The translations under genes were made by a program, and so were the position numbers. A DNA stretch of 64,000 nucleotides from the NCBI RefSeq assembly GCF_005885635.1, contig NZ_VATY01000001.1, forward strand, positions 1,612,001 through 1,676,000, given 5' to 3'. Under the pieces are notes generated by a model that was given only the letters and a program-made list of their open reading frames with translations, was not told the origin of the DNA and did not search any database. Position 1 is the stretch's first letter, and every line of letters begins with the position of its first letter. Source of the stretch: Maribacter algarum (ex Zhang et al. 2020) (lineage in GTDB: Bacteria > Bacteroidota > Bacteroidia > Flavobacteriales > Flavobacteriaceae). Shown here in pieces: positions 33,178 through 42,081 of the stretch.

Positions 33178-33585
33178 TTATTCTTGTTTTCGAAGGACAG
33201 ATATCTTGGTGATTTTTTCACCATTTACCTCATAAATAAGTACTAATTCAATAGGTGTATCGCTTCCTTTTCTTCCTGTAATATATTCGTGGTCAATGAC
33301 CTTATTGTCGAAAACTGTTCGGGTCAATATTTTAGAATGGAGTTTGGGAGAAGTCGCAAATAAATCAGCATACACTTTCTTGCAGGCATCATAACCTTCC
33401 AAAGTAACTTTTCCAGAGGAAAAATCACGCATTGTAATGTTCATGTCGATGACAGACATGAACCCTTCAATATCTCGGTTATTATAAGTTTCCAACTGTT
33501 TTTGTACTACTTCTTCAGGGCTCATTTGGGCTGATACGGATATCGTTGTTAGAATTAAGGAAAGTACGACTACCGTTTTCATCAT
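33178..33585 (-). CDS. Exported NTF2-like (SnoaL-type) protein
   Basis: A 135-aa protein with a signal peptide (MMKTVVVLSLILTTISVSAQ) and an NTF2-like cone domain with YNNRDIEGFMSVI and a closing strand LVLIYEVNGEKITKISVLR. The start at 33585 overlaps the DUF1304 stop (ATGA). A longer upstream reading would precede the signal peptide with residues from the other gene and is rejected. It is periplasmic. NTF2-like proteins may be enzymes or small-molecule binders; the family does not fix a reaction. Confidence 0.78.
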   Translation of the reverse strand: MMKTVVVLSLILTTISVSAQMSPEEVVQKQLETYNNRDIEGFMSVIDMNITMRDFSSGKVTLEGYDACKKVYADLFATSPKLHSKILTRTVFDNKVIDHEYITGRKGSDTPIELVLIYEVNGEKITKISVLRKQE

Positions 33586-33944
33586 TTGAAAAGGATAAGA
33601 GTCATAGCAATCAATGCCGGTAGAGCCTGAATAAAAAATATTTTCTTTTCTACAGTAAGGGCACCATAAATTCCTGCCACGGCAACACATCCTAAAAAGA
33701 AAAGAGCAATGTTATCTTTCCAAGCTAGGTCGGTGATAAAAAATGTCCAAATTAATCCAGCTGCTAAGAAACCATTGTACAGGCCTTGATTAGCGGCCAT
33801 TGATTTTGTTGGTGCAAATAAATCCTTGGAAAAACTTCGAAATATTTTGGGGCCCTTTGTTGTCCATGCAAACATTTCAAAGTAGAGAAAATAGAGGTGC
33901 AAAAATGCTACAAGTCCAATTAAAATTTTGATAGTGATTTCCAT
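33582..33944 (-). CDS. DUF1304 membrane protein
   Basis: A 120-aa integral membrane protein with about four hydrophobic helices. It begins with the family-typical ILIGLVAFLHLYFLYFEMFA and the AANQGLYNGFLAAGL segment. It is 11 bp downstream of the HAAO gene and overlaps the NTF2-like gene, so the three form one operon. Function unknown. Confidence 0.88.
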   Translation of the reverse strand: MEITIKILIGLVAFLHLYFLYFEMFAWTTKGPKIFRSFSKDLFAPTKSMAANQGLYNGFLAAGLIWTFFITDLAWKDNIALFFLGCVAVAGIYGALTVEKKIFFIQALPALIAMTLILFK

Positions 33945-33955
33945 GTTTTCAGAGT

Positions 33956-34498
33956 TTAGTCTTCTTCGGCAACAAAACGTTTATCAATGGGCATAACCGT
34001 CCCGCAATTAGTACAAGTTCTCAATTTTTCGGAACCGTAAAAATGATTGAAATGTCCTAGAAAATCCTTTTCGATATCGTTTAGTGTGAAGTAAGCTTCG
34101 TACAATTTGTGGTTACAGGTTTCACAGAACCAAAGCAGGCCGTCATCAACCTCCATATCAGCCCGTTTGCGTTCAACTACCAAGCCAATACTTCCCTCAT
34201 GACGCACAGGAGAATGTGGCACTTTCGCGGGATGTAAATACATATCTCCTGCCTCTAACTTCATAGTTTTCTTTTGTCCACCCTCTTGAATATGTACTTC
34301 TATATTTCCTTCGAGCTGATAAAAAAGTTCTTCCGTTTCGTTGTAATGATAGTCTTTTCTTGCATTAGGGCCAGCGACAATCATAACGATATAATCCCCG
34401 GCGTCTTTGTATAGATTTTTATTTCCTACGGGTGGTTTTAGAGTATCACGGTTTTCTTCAATCCATTTGTGGAGATTAAACGGAGGTGCTATTGACAT
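33956..34498 (-). CDS. 3-hydroxyanthranilate 3,4-dioxygenase
   Basis: A 180-aa cupin dioxygenase that opens the ring of 3-hydroxyanthranilate in the kynurenine pathway to quinolinate/NAD or to 2-aminomuconate. The iron ligands His51, Glu57 and His95 and the substrate-binding Arg47 and Arg99 fall at the positions known for the bacterial enzyme. A rubredoxin-like site (Cys125-x-x-Cys128 and a second CxxC near the C-terminus) is complete. ATG 34498 gives the standard MSIAPPFNLHKWIEENR start; an upstream in-frame start would add eight residues. No other kynurenine gene is in the window. Confidence 0.94.
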   Translation of the reverse strand: MSIAPPFNLHKWIEENRDTLKPPVGNKNLYKDAGDYIVMIVAGPNARKDYHYNETEELFYQLEGNIEVHIQEGGQKKTMKLEAGDMYLHPAKVPHSPVRHEGSIGLVVERKRADMEVDDGLLWFCETCNHKLYEAYFTLNDIEKDFLGHFNHFYGSEKLRTCTNCGTVMPIDKRFVAEED

Positions 34499-34581
34499 AA
34501 ATAAGTAATTGATTTTGTTCAATCTAGTTTTAAAAATTGAACAACAGATTCAATCAAATTTAAGAAAAGAAATCGGCTTTT

Positions 34582-35067
34582 TTAGTTACCTTGTCTGAAG
34601 AATATTTGTGTAAAATAATAGTCGCCAGAATCATTTATTTTAACACTGACTGCAGTATGGGAAAAATCTCCCTCCATGGTTTTTTTGTGACTCGAACTAT
34701 TTAACCAACCTTGAAAAGCTTCCGCTGCATTCGTATAATCCTTGGCAACATTTTCAGCTACAAACTCAGCACTTGCCTGAGAAGAGATTTTTGAAGCTCT
34801 AGAGCTGAAATTATCGTGATTGATACTTCCTATTGAAATCATATAATCATTATGCTGATTTGCATATTCGTAAGCCACTTCACTAAAATCTAAAGCAGAT
34901 TGGCCTAGAGAAATGCGATGGTCATTAACAACCGCCAATAATTCCAATTCAACATCTGTAGCGTTCTCAGCCTCGGTAATACTTGTGTTTTCTAAGGATT
35001 CTTTACTGCAAGAAGCCAAAGTAATTACAAATAAAACAAGGGCAACAAAGTGCGTTCTCATTTTCAT
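34582..35067 (-). CDS. CAP/SCP-domain lipoprotein
   Basis: A 161-aa lipoprotein. The signal peptide ends in lipobox TLASC (Cys20). The rest is a CAP domain (YkwD type) with NDHRISLGQSALDF, NQHNDYM, the His in SINHDNF, AENVAKDY and the SSHKKTMEGDFSHTAV segment carrying the second His. CAP proteins of bacteria are secreted and may be proteases or lipid binders; their biochemistry is unsettled. It is 83 bp downstream of nothing on its strand and probably monocistronic. The first Met pair (MKMR) leaves two start options with the same signal peptide. Confidence 0.88.
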   Translation of the reverse strand: MKMRTHFVALVLFVITLASCSKESLENTSITEAENATDVELELLAVVNDHRISLGQSALDFSEVAYEYANQHNDYMISIGSINHDNFSSRASKISSQASAEFVAENVAKDYTNAAEAFQGWLNSSSHKKTMEGDFSHTAVSVKINDSGDYYFTQIFFRQGN

Positions 35068-35417
35068 ACAACAGTTCTATTTGTAAGTAGGTGCTCTTAA
35101 GTAAAGTAGGTAGGAGAGATGTGGGGTGTTCTCGTGTTCTTCTGCTAATCGGGGAGGTTAGCGCCTGTAATGATACGTAAAATACAGAGCTCGTCTATGT
35201 AAAAAGTGCTTTTTTCGACGAATTACACCTTTCCGTGAAATTTTAGTAAGTCAAACCGTACTTCTTTAACACTACTTGAATTATTACGAAACAAAGTAAT
35301 AAAGAAACAAGCTATTTCGTTCTAACTGAATACGGGGGTATTTGGGGCATCATATTCACGGCATCTTGGGATAGATTTTATTTAAAGCTCCTTTACTTTT
35401 AATAAAATTCTATTTTC
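35068..35417. other. Divergent intergenic region CAP lipoprotein / A2M
   Basis: A 350-bp gap holding the promoters of two divergent lipoprotein genes. I see no small gene, no exact TAnnTTTG at a good position and no strong hairpin. A GC-richer stretch at about 35115-35170 differs in composition from the flanks. Confidence 0.4.
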
Positions 35418-38400
35418 ATGAAAATCAAGTTCTTTTTACGCCTTTCTCTTTTTCTATTTGTTCTAGCCGGATGCAAAGATAAAATCGCCTCGCCAGAAGA
35501 ACAATTTGAAAATCTCAATAAATATCAAGGATACATTACTGAAGTTTCTCACGGAATAATCTCCGCACAAAGCGATATTCGTGTTGTGTTGAATACGCCT
35601 GTGGAATCATGGACGAACGGTGATGAACTAGATTCTGATTTACTTCGTGTTTCCCCAAAAACAAAAGGAAAGGTAGTTTCTCTAGATAAAAGAACGATTG
35701 CTTTTATCCCCGAAAACGGATTCAAGCAAGACACTGAATATACTTTTGAATTCGCGCTTTCAGAAGTAGTAAAAGACCTTCCGAAGGAATTAAAAACAAT
35801 GTCTTTCGGCGTAAAAACCCTAAAACAGCAATTCAATATTTATACAGATGCATTGCAATCCTATTCAAAAGAAAGACAGTATATTACCGGCCAGCTAAGA
35901 GCCTCAGATGTATTACTCCTAGAAACAGCAAAGCAATTGCTATCGGTTTCACACAAAGGGAAATCCGTTAAATTAAAGTTCGATGAAGCTGTGCAGAAGG
36001 GCACGCAATTTTCCTTTAAAATAGATAGTATTCAGCGTTATGAAGAAGATTCTGATTTAGAAATTTCTTGGGATGGTGCAAAATTCGACATCGAAAGTAG
36101 CGGTAAGAATGTTGTAAAAATATCAGGGAAGAACAACTTCACAGTTTTAGATACTTCTGTCGAAACAGGAGAAAGTCAAGTGGTGCTCATCAACTTTTCG
36201 GACCCTATCAAAAAAGGCCAGAACTTTAAAGGTTTGGTAACACTTGAAGGCGTTTCCAAACCGAAGTATGCGGTTGATGGAAATATATTAAAACTATACC
36301 CATCTGCAGAATTGAAAGGCTCTGCCAAGTTGGAAGTCTTACAAGGTATTCAAAGTGAAGATGGTTATAAACTCAAGAACAAGTTCGAACAGTATGTAGC
36401 TTTCGAACAGCTCAAACCTCAAGTTAGATTACTCTCTAATGGGACGATTCTACCTTCTTCGAACAATTTAAAAATCAATTTCGAAGCGGTAAACCTAAAG
36501 GCGGTAGATGTTTCTGTTTTTAAAATCTTTGAGAACAATGTGCTTCAGTTTTTGCAGAGCAACAATATCAATGGAAGTTCTAACCTTCGAAGTGTTGCAC
36601 GACCAATTGCTAGAAAAAAGATTGTTCTTGAAAATAATTTATCAGCATCGACGGGTAAATGGGCAGCCCATGCCATAGATTTAAGCGCGTTGATTTCTCC
36701 AGAAGTCGGAGCGATGTATCGCGTTGAATTCAATTACCGCCCTGCATACAGTACCTATAAATGTGACGCTACGAATTTCGACCCAGTAGAAGATGATGAT
36801 GATAATTTTGATGAAGAACAGGAAGATAGCTCTTGGGATGGTATCGAAAACTACTACGACGATTATGGCTATTACGGATACAATTGGAACGAACGAGACA
36901 ACCCCTGTGACAAGTCCTATTACTACGACAAGAAAATAGGAACAAATGTTTTAGCTACAGATATTGGCGTTACCATTAAAAGAGGCGTAAACAAAAGCTA
37001 CTTCATTGCTGTTAGCGATATTTTAAATACAAACCCCATCGCTGGAGCAAAAGTTACCTTTTATAACTTCCAGCAACAGTCTGTAGGTTATGTAAATACA
37101 GATGCTGAGGGTACCGCTATTTTCGATTCTGAAAAAGTTGCGTTTTTCGCTGTAGTTGAAAATAACGGACAAAAGAATTACGTGAAATTGAATGATGGAA
37201 ACGCACTTTCCATCAGCAAATTCAATGTTTCAGGCACACGTTTGCAAAAAGGGATTAAAGGTTTCATCTTCGGAGAACGGGGAGTTTGGCGACCTGGGGA
37301 TAAAATATTCTTATCCTTTATGTTGAATGATAATGCGAATAAATTACCTGCAGGACATCCTGTGAAACTGGAGTTGATGGACCCGTATAACAAGGTCGTA
37401 CATCGCAAAGTTTCTAAAAACGGACTTAATAATTTCTTCCATTTTGACATCAAAACCGATGAAAATGCGCCTACCGGAAATTGGTTAGCTAAAGTTTCTG
37501 TGGGTGGAGCAACCTTCACCAAAACTATCAAGATTGAAACTATCAAACCAAATCGTTTAAAAATTAAAACGGACTTTGACGCTGAGGTCTTGAATGGCTC
37601 GAAACCTATCAAAGGTGATATGGAAGTGAAATGGTTGCACGGTGCCATTGCTAAAAACCTAAAAGCAGATATTACGGCAAAGTTCAATCCGGCAACTACA
37701 AAATTTGAGACTTTTCCAGGCTATATTTTTGATGACCCAACGCGCCGTTTCTCTTCGGAAGACCAAGTTGTTTTTGATAGCAAAATAGATGGTGAAGGGA
37801 AAGCTAGTTTTAGCCTTAATCCGCAATTGACGAGTAAGGCCCCTGGAATGCTAAATGCGGCATTCATCACCAAAGTTTATGAAAATGGAGGTGATTTCAG
37901 CACAGATGTATTCACGAAACCCTATTCTCCATATAATACCTATATCGGACTGAATGCACCCAAAGGAGATAAGACAAGAGGAATGCTCCTTACGGATGTA
38001 AAGCATAAATTCGAGGTCGTTTCTGTTGACGAAAATGGCAAGGCCAAAGCAGCGAAAAACTTAAAAGTATCCATCTTCAAAGTAAGCTGGAGATGGTGGT
38101 GGGATACTTCTTCCGATAACCTTTCATCCTATAGTAGCAGTCAATACCGCGATTTGCTTTTTGAGAAGACGATTAATACTAACTCCCAAGGAAAAGGTGA
38201 ATTTGAGTTTGAATTAAAATATCCTGATTGGGGGAGATATTTAGTCCGTGTTGAAGATCCAAACGGGGGCCACGCTACCGGAAAAACAATCTATATCGAT
38301 TGGCCTGGTTGGGCAGGAAAATCTCGAAAAGGGGACCCTTCTGCGGCTACGATGTTGGTGTTTTCAACAGATAAAGAAACCTATAATGTTGGTGAAACGG

Positions 38401-40937
38401 CTACAGTTACCTTCCCAAGTTCATTTGGTGGAAGAGCCTTAGTTACCGTTGAAAATGGGAGCGAAGTTTTGGAATCAATGTGGGTGGAGACCGTTGAAGG
38501 CGAAACGAAATTCGAATTACCAATTACTGAGCTTTACACCCCAAATGTGTTCATCAATATTTCATCATTACAACCTCATGCGACGACGAAAAATGATTCT
38601 CCAATTCGAATGTACGGCGTTACAGGAATCAATGTAGAAGACCAAAACACGAAACTGGAACCTGTGGTTTCAATGCAAGATGTCTTACGTCCTGAAGAAA
38701 CAATTACGGTTAATGTTAATGAGAAGAATAAAAAAGCAATGACCTACAGCATTGCAATTGTTGATGAGGGATTATTGGATTTAACTCGATTTAAAACGCC
38801 AAATCCGTGGAATACATTCTACGCCAAGGAAGCACTAGGAGTAAAAACCTGGGATGTCTATGACGATGTCATTGGCGCTTTTGGTGGAAGAATTGACCAA
38901 GTATTTGCTATTGGTGGTGATGGCGAATTAGCTGGAGCGAAAAACAAAAAAGCCAACCGTTTTGAACCCATGGTGGTGCATCTCGGACCTTTTAGTTTAG
39001 AGAAGGGAGAAACCAAGTCTCATAAAATTAAGATTCCGAAATACATTGGTTCCGTGAGAACAATGGTGATAGCTGGTGATTATGAAAAAGAAGCTTATGG
39101 GCAAGTTGAAAAGACTACTCCCGTTCGCAAACCATTAATGATTTTGGCCTCTTTGCCTAGAAAGATTACTCCAGGTGAAAAAGTGACACTTCCCGTTACG
39201 GTTTTTGCGATGGAAAAGAAAGTCAAAAATGTGACTTTGAAAATCAAGCAAGACAAAGCATTTAGTATCGAAGGCGAACAAACTCAAAAACTGACTTTTG
39301 CCCAGCCAGATGAAAAGATGGCCTATTTTCAATTGAATGTTTCCGATTTCTCGGGAATAGGAAAAGTAGTTGTCGAAGCTTCCGGTGGAGGTGAAAAAGC
39401 ATCTTTTGAAATTCCGATTGATGTAGTGAATCCGAATCCGGTGACATCCGAAGTAACAGAGGTAATTCTTGATGGCAACGGAAGTCAAACCATCAATCTA
39501 GAAACCTTCGGAATTGCAGGAAGTAATTCCGCAGAAATCGAATTTTCAACTTTGCCTCCGATGAACTTTAATGGACGAATGAAATACTTGATTCGCTATC
39601 CACATGGTTGCGTTGAACAGACTACTTCAGGAGCATTTCCACAGTTGTTCTTATCCGATGTTTTTGACGTAGAAGCCAGCAAGAAAAAACGCATCCAACA
39701 AAATATCGATAGAGGCATCAAGCGTTTAGGAGGATTTCAAAAACCCAATGGCGGCTTCTCTTATTGGCCAGGTCAAAACTATGTCAACGATTGGGGAACC
39801 ACCTATGCCGGACACTTTTTGCTAGAAGCTGAAAAGAAAGGTTATGTTTTACCTATCGGATTCAAATCGAGTTGGGTAAAGTACCAACAAGGTGTTGCAA
39901 AACAATGGAGAGCGGGAAGCAATTCAGATTTAGCACAAGCCTATCGTCTATACACCCTAGCACTTTCGGGTAACGCTGATGTAGCTAGTATGAACCGTTT
40001 GCGAGAGAGTTCAGGAGTTTCAAATGAAGGTAAATTCCGATTAGCTGCAGCTTATGCAATTATCGGTCAGGCCAACGTGGCGAAAAAGATTTTAAGCACG
40101 GCAAGATTAGATGTAGAGAATAACAAATATCATTACTATACCTACGGCTCATCGGACCGAAATAGAGCAATGGCTTTAGAAACTTATGTCTTGATGAAAG
40201 ATAAAACCAAGGCTCAAGAATTAGCAAAAACCATCGCCAAAAATCTTTCGGACAAAAGATATATGAGTACGCAAAGTACATCCTATAGTTTGATGGCAAT
40301 GGCCAAATTTGCCGAAATGATTGGCGGAAAAGGAATCAAAACCAGCCTTACGGTAAACGGAAAATCTGAAAATGTAGGGACGGAGAAAACACTTGCCAAT
40401 AGACCTATTCAAATCAAAAAAGGAAGCAATAGTATTACCGTTAAAAACCAAGAAAGTAATACAGTTTATGTGAGTATCGTGAATAGTGGAATTCTTCCTG
40501 TGGGAGAAGAAAAAACAGTTCAGAAGAACTTGGCAGCAACCTTAGTTTTCAAGGGTAGAAACGGTTCGATTCTAGACCCAAGTTCGATTACCCAAGGAAC
40601 AGATTTCGTAGCCGAGGTAACCTTGACCAATACGTCATCGAATAGATTAAAGGATATGGCACTAACAGAAATCTTCCCTAGCGGATGGGAAATCGTGAAC
40701 ACCCGTTTCACTGATTTTGGAAGCTTTGCGCAAAACCAAGTGACCTATACTGATTTACGAGATGACCGTGCGAATTTCTATTTTGATATGAAACGCAACG
40801 AAACCAAAACTTTTAGAATTCTCTTGAATGCTTCGTATTTAGGTAAGTACTATTTGCCAGGAATTCAAGCAGAAGCTATGTACGATAATGATTATATAGT
40901 TCGAACCAAGGGGCAATGGGTCGAGGTGGTGAAATAA
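35418..40937 (+). CDS. Alpha-2-macroglobulin-family lipoprotein with thioester
   Basis: An 1839-aa bacterial alpha-2-macroglobulin (YfhM type). The signal peptide has lipobox LAGC (Cys19), so it is anchored in the envelope. MG-like beta domains occupy the N-terminal two thirds, including the bait and A2M regions near residues 1100-1300. The thioester motif CVEQ lies at Cys1398-Gln1401, followed by the alpha/alpha-barrel complement domain and a final beta domain. It is thought to trap invading proteases covalently. A Asp/Glu/Tyr-rich insertion with two Cys lies near 450-515. Such genes usually sit next to pbpC; here pbpC lies about 4 kb downstream. Confidence 0.95.
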   Translation: MKIKFFLRLSLFLFVLAGCKDKIASPEEQFENLNKYQGYITEVSHGIISAQSDIRVVLNTPVESWTNGDELDSDLLRVSPKTKGKVVSLDKRTIAFIPENGFKQDTEYTFEFALSEVVKDLPKELKTMSFGVKTLKQQFNIYTDALQSYSKERQYITGQLRASDVLLLETAKQLLSVSHKGKSVKLKFDEAVQKGTQFSFKIDSIQRYEEDSDLEISWDGAKFDIESSGKNVVKISGKNNFTVLDTSVETGESQVVLINFSDPIKKGQNFKGLVTLEGVSKPKYAVDGNILKLYPSAELKGSAKLEVLQGIQSEDGYKLKNKFEQYVAFEQLKPQVRLLSNGTILPSSNNLKINFEAVNLKAVDVSVFKIFENNVLQFLQSNNINGSSNLRSVARPIARKKIVLENNLSASTGKWAAHAIDLSALISPEVGAMYRVEFNYRPAYSTYKCDATNFDPVEDDDDNFDEEQEDSSWDGIENYYDDYGYYGYNWNERDNPCDKSYYYDKKIGTNVLATDIGVTIKRGVNKSYFIAVSDILNTNPIAGAKVTFYNFQQQSVGYVNTDAEGTAIFDSEKVAFFAVVENNGQKNYVKLNDGNALSISKFNVSGTRLQKGIKGFIFGERGVWRPGDKIFLSFMLNDNANKLPAGHPVKLELMDPYNKVVHRKVSKNGLNNFFHFDIKTDENAPTGNWLAKVSVGGATFTKTIKIETIKPNRLKIKTDFDAEVLNGSKPIKGDMEVKWLHGAIAKNLKADITAKFNPATTKFETFPGYIFDDPTRRFSSEDQVVFDSKIDGEGKASFSLNPQLTSKAPGMLNAAFITKVYENGGDFSTDVFTKPYSPYNTYIGLNAPKGDKTRGMLLTDVKHKFEVVSVDENGKAKAAKNLKVSIFKVSWRWWWDTSSDNLSSYSSSQYRDLLFEKTINTNSQGKGEFEFELKYPDWGRYLVRVEDPNGGHATGKTIYIDWPGWAGKSRKGDPSAATMLVFSTDKETYNVGETATVTFPSSFGGRALVTVENGSEVLESMWVETVEGETKFELPITELYTPNVFINISSLQPHATTKNDSPIRMYGVTGINVEDQNTKLEPVVSMQDVLRPEETITVNVNEKNKKAMTYSIAIVDEGLLDLTRFKTPNPWNTFYAKEALGVKTWDVYDDVIGAFGGRIDQVFAIGGDGELAGAKNKKANRFEPMVVHLGPFSLEKGETKSHKIKIPKYIGSVRTMVIAGDYEKEAYGQVEKTTPVRKPLMILASLPRKITPGEKVTLPVTVFAMEKKVKNVTLKIKQDKAFSIEGEQTQKLTFAQPDEKMAYFQLNVSDFSGIGKVVVEASGGGEKASFEIPIDVVNPNPVTSEVTEVILDGNGSQTINLETFGIAGSNSAEIEFSTLPPMNFNGRMKYLIRYPHGCVEQTTSGAFPQLFLSDVFDVEASKKKRIQQNIDRGIKRLGGFQKPNGGFSYWPGQNYVNDWGTTYAGHFLLEAEKKGYVLPIGFKSSWVKYQQGVAKQWRAGSNSDLAQAYRLYTLALSGNADVASMNRLRESSGVSNEGKFRLAAAYAIIGQANVAKKILSTARLDVENNKYHYYTYGSSDRNRAMALETYVLMKDKTKAQELAKTIAKNLSDKRYMSTQSTSYSLMAMAKFAEMIGGKGIKTSLTVNGKSENVGTEKTLANRPIQIKKGSNSITVKNQESNTVYVSIVNSGILPVGEEKTVQKNLAATLVFKGRNGSILDPSSITQGTDFVAEVTLTNTSSNRLKDMALTEIFPSGWEIVNTRFTDFGSFAQNQVTYTDLRDDRANFYFDMKRNETKTFRILLNASYLGKYYLPGIQAEAMYDNDYIVRTKGQWVEVVK

Positions 40938-40944
40938 AAATTGG

Positions 40945-41062
40945 GTGTTAGATGCTTGAAGCACGAAGTGATAACTAGTATCGATTTTGAGTATTCCCCT
41001 TTTGAGGCCTGTACTGAGCGAAGTCGAAGTAAAGGTGGCGCAGCCGGGGTGTTCTTTATAGT
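40945..41062. repeat. Composite intergenic repeat
   Basis: The gap after the A2M gene contains TGAAGCACGAAGTGA (ACGAAGT-type), then CCCCTTTTGAGG, then CTGAGCGAAGTCGAAGT, and then AAGGTGGCGCAGCCGGGGTG. The outer two blocks look like halves of one CCCC...GGGG element interrupted by the GAGCGAAGTCGAAG type, suggesting nested insertion. No gene is present. Confidence 0.5.
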
Positions 41063-41124
41063 TAGGAAGCCTCAATACTTCTATTTAAGATTGTTCTAAG
41101 GATAGAATTCCATATTTTTAGAAT

Positions 41125-42081
41125 ATGGAACCAACCGTTCAAGTCAACGATGATTTTATAAAAGCTAATACCAATTTTAAAGAACTTATTCTAGCTTTAA
41201 AATCAGGTTTTGCTTCTGAGGATATCAACATTCCAAATCGACACCATCATCTTTTTCCAAATCCTGAAACAGGCGTTGATTCTACTTTACTTTTAATGCC
41301 AGCATGGCATTCTGGGAAAGAAGCCGGAGTAAAAATTGCGACAGTGAGTCCTGAAAATGAAAGGTTTGGTTTGCCTTCAGTTCATGCCATCTATATTTTG
41401 ATGAACGCCGTTACGGGAACTGTAAAAGCTACATTTCAAGCTAAAGAGATGACGGCTAAACGCACCGCCGCTAGTTCTGCCTTGGCATCTGCATTTTTAT
41501 CAAAAGAGAATTCGACCTCATTATTAATGATTGGAACTGGGGTGTTGTCCACTAACTTGATTCGGGCACATGCTAGTGTGCGACCAATCGATACAGTTTT
41601 TGTCTGGGGGCGAAATCAAGAAAAGGCAGAAACGATTTGTGAGGCACTAAAACATGAAACTTTCAATTGTAAAGCTATAGCTTCCATTGACGAAAAAATA
41701 AGTGAAGTTGATATTATTTCTAGTGCGACCCTTTCGAATACCCCATTGGTCCTCGGAAAATTACTCAAAGAAGGGCAACACATTGATTTGGTTGGAGCTT
41801 ACAAACAAGATATGCGCGAAGCCGATGATGAGGTTATTAAAAAAGCTTCTGTCTTTGTCGATTCCTTTGGAGGACGAAAAGAAAGCGGAGATATTTTTAT
41901 TCCAATGGAAGAAGGAATCCTTAAAGAGAAAGATATCAAGGGAAATTTATTTTCACTGTGTTTGAAAAAAACAAAGGGAAGAACCAATGATAAGGAAATT
42001 ACGCTTTTTAAATCCGTAGGTCATGCGCTTGAAGACTTGGTGGCAGCATCCTATTATTACGAAAAATTTACTCATGAGTAG
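41125..42081 (+). CDS. Ornithine cyclodeaminase/mu-crystallin family, probable Pyr2C reductase
   Basis: A 318-aa protein of the OCD/mu-crystallin family. It has an N-terminal substrate domain with Arg/Lys residues (NRHHHLFP, VKIATVSPEN, AKEMTAKRTAASSA) and a Rossmann domain with LLMIGTGVLSTNLIRAHASV (about 131-150) and a VDLVGAYKQDMREADDE-like loop. Family members include ornithine cyclodeaminase, alanine dehydrogenase and delta1-pyrroline-2-carboxylate reductase. The next gene, which overlaps by 8 bp, is a trans-3-hydroxyproline dehydratase-type enzyme whose product is Pyr2C. This gene is therefore best read as the NAD(P)H-dependent Pyr2C reductase yielding L-proline. Confidence 0.82.
   Translation: MEPTVQVNDDFIKANTNFKELILALKSGFASEDINIPNRHHHLFPNPETGVDSTLLLMPAWHSGKEAGVKIATVSPENERFGLPSVHAIYILMNAVTGTVKATFQAKEMTAKRTAASSALASAFLSKENSTSLLMIGTGVLSTNLIRAHASVRPIDTVFVWGRNQEKAETICEALKHETFNCKAIASIDEKISEVDIISSATLSNTPLVLGKLLKEGQHIDLVGAYKQDMREADDEVIKKASVFVDSFGGRKESGDIFIPMEEGILKEKDIKGNLFSLCLKKTKGRTNDKEITLFKSVGHALEDLVAASYYYEKFTHE

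Noticed and set aside
33586-33690. Longer N-terminus for the NTF2-like protein
   Set aside because: The extra 35 codons are out-of-frame DUF1304 sequence, and a clean signal peptide starts at 33585.
42023-42073. Longer N-terminus for the 3-hydroxyproline dehydratase
   Set aside because: The extra codons lie within the reductase gene in another frame; ATG 42074 gives the normal length.
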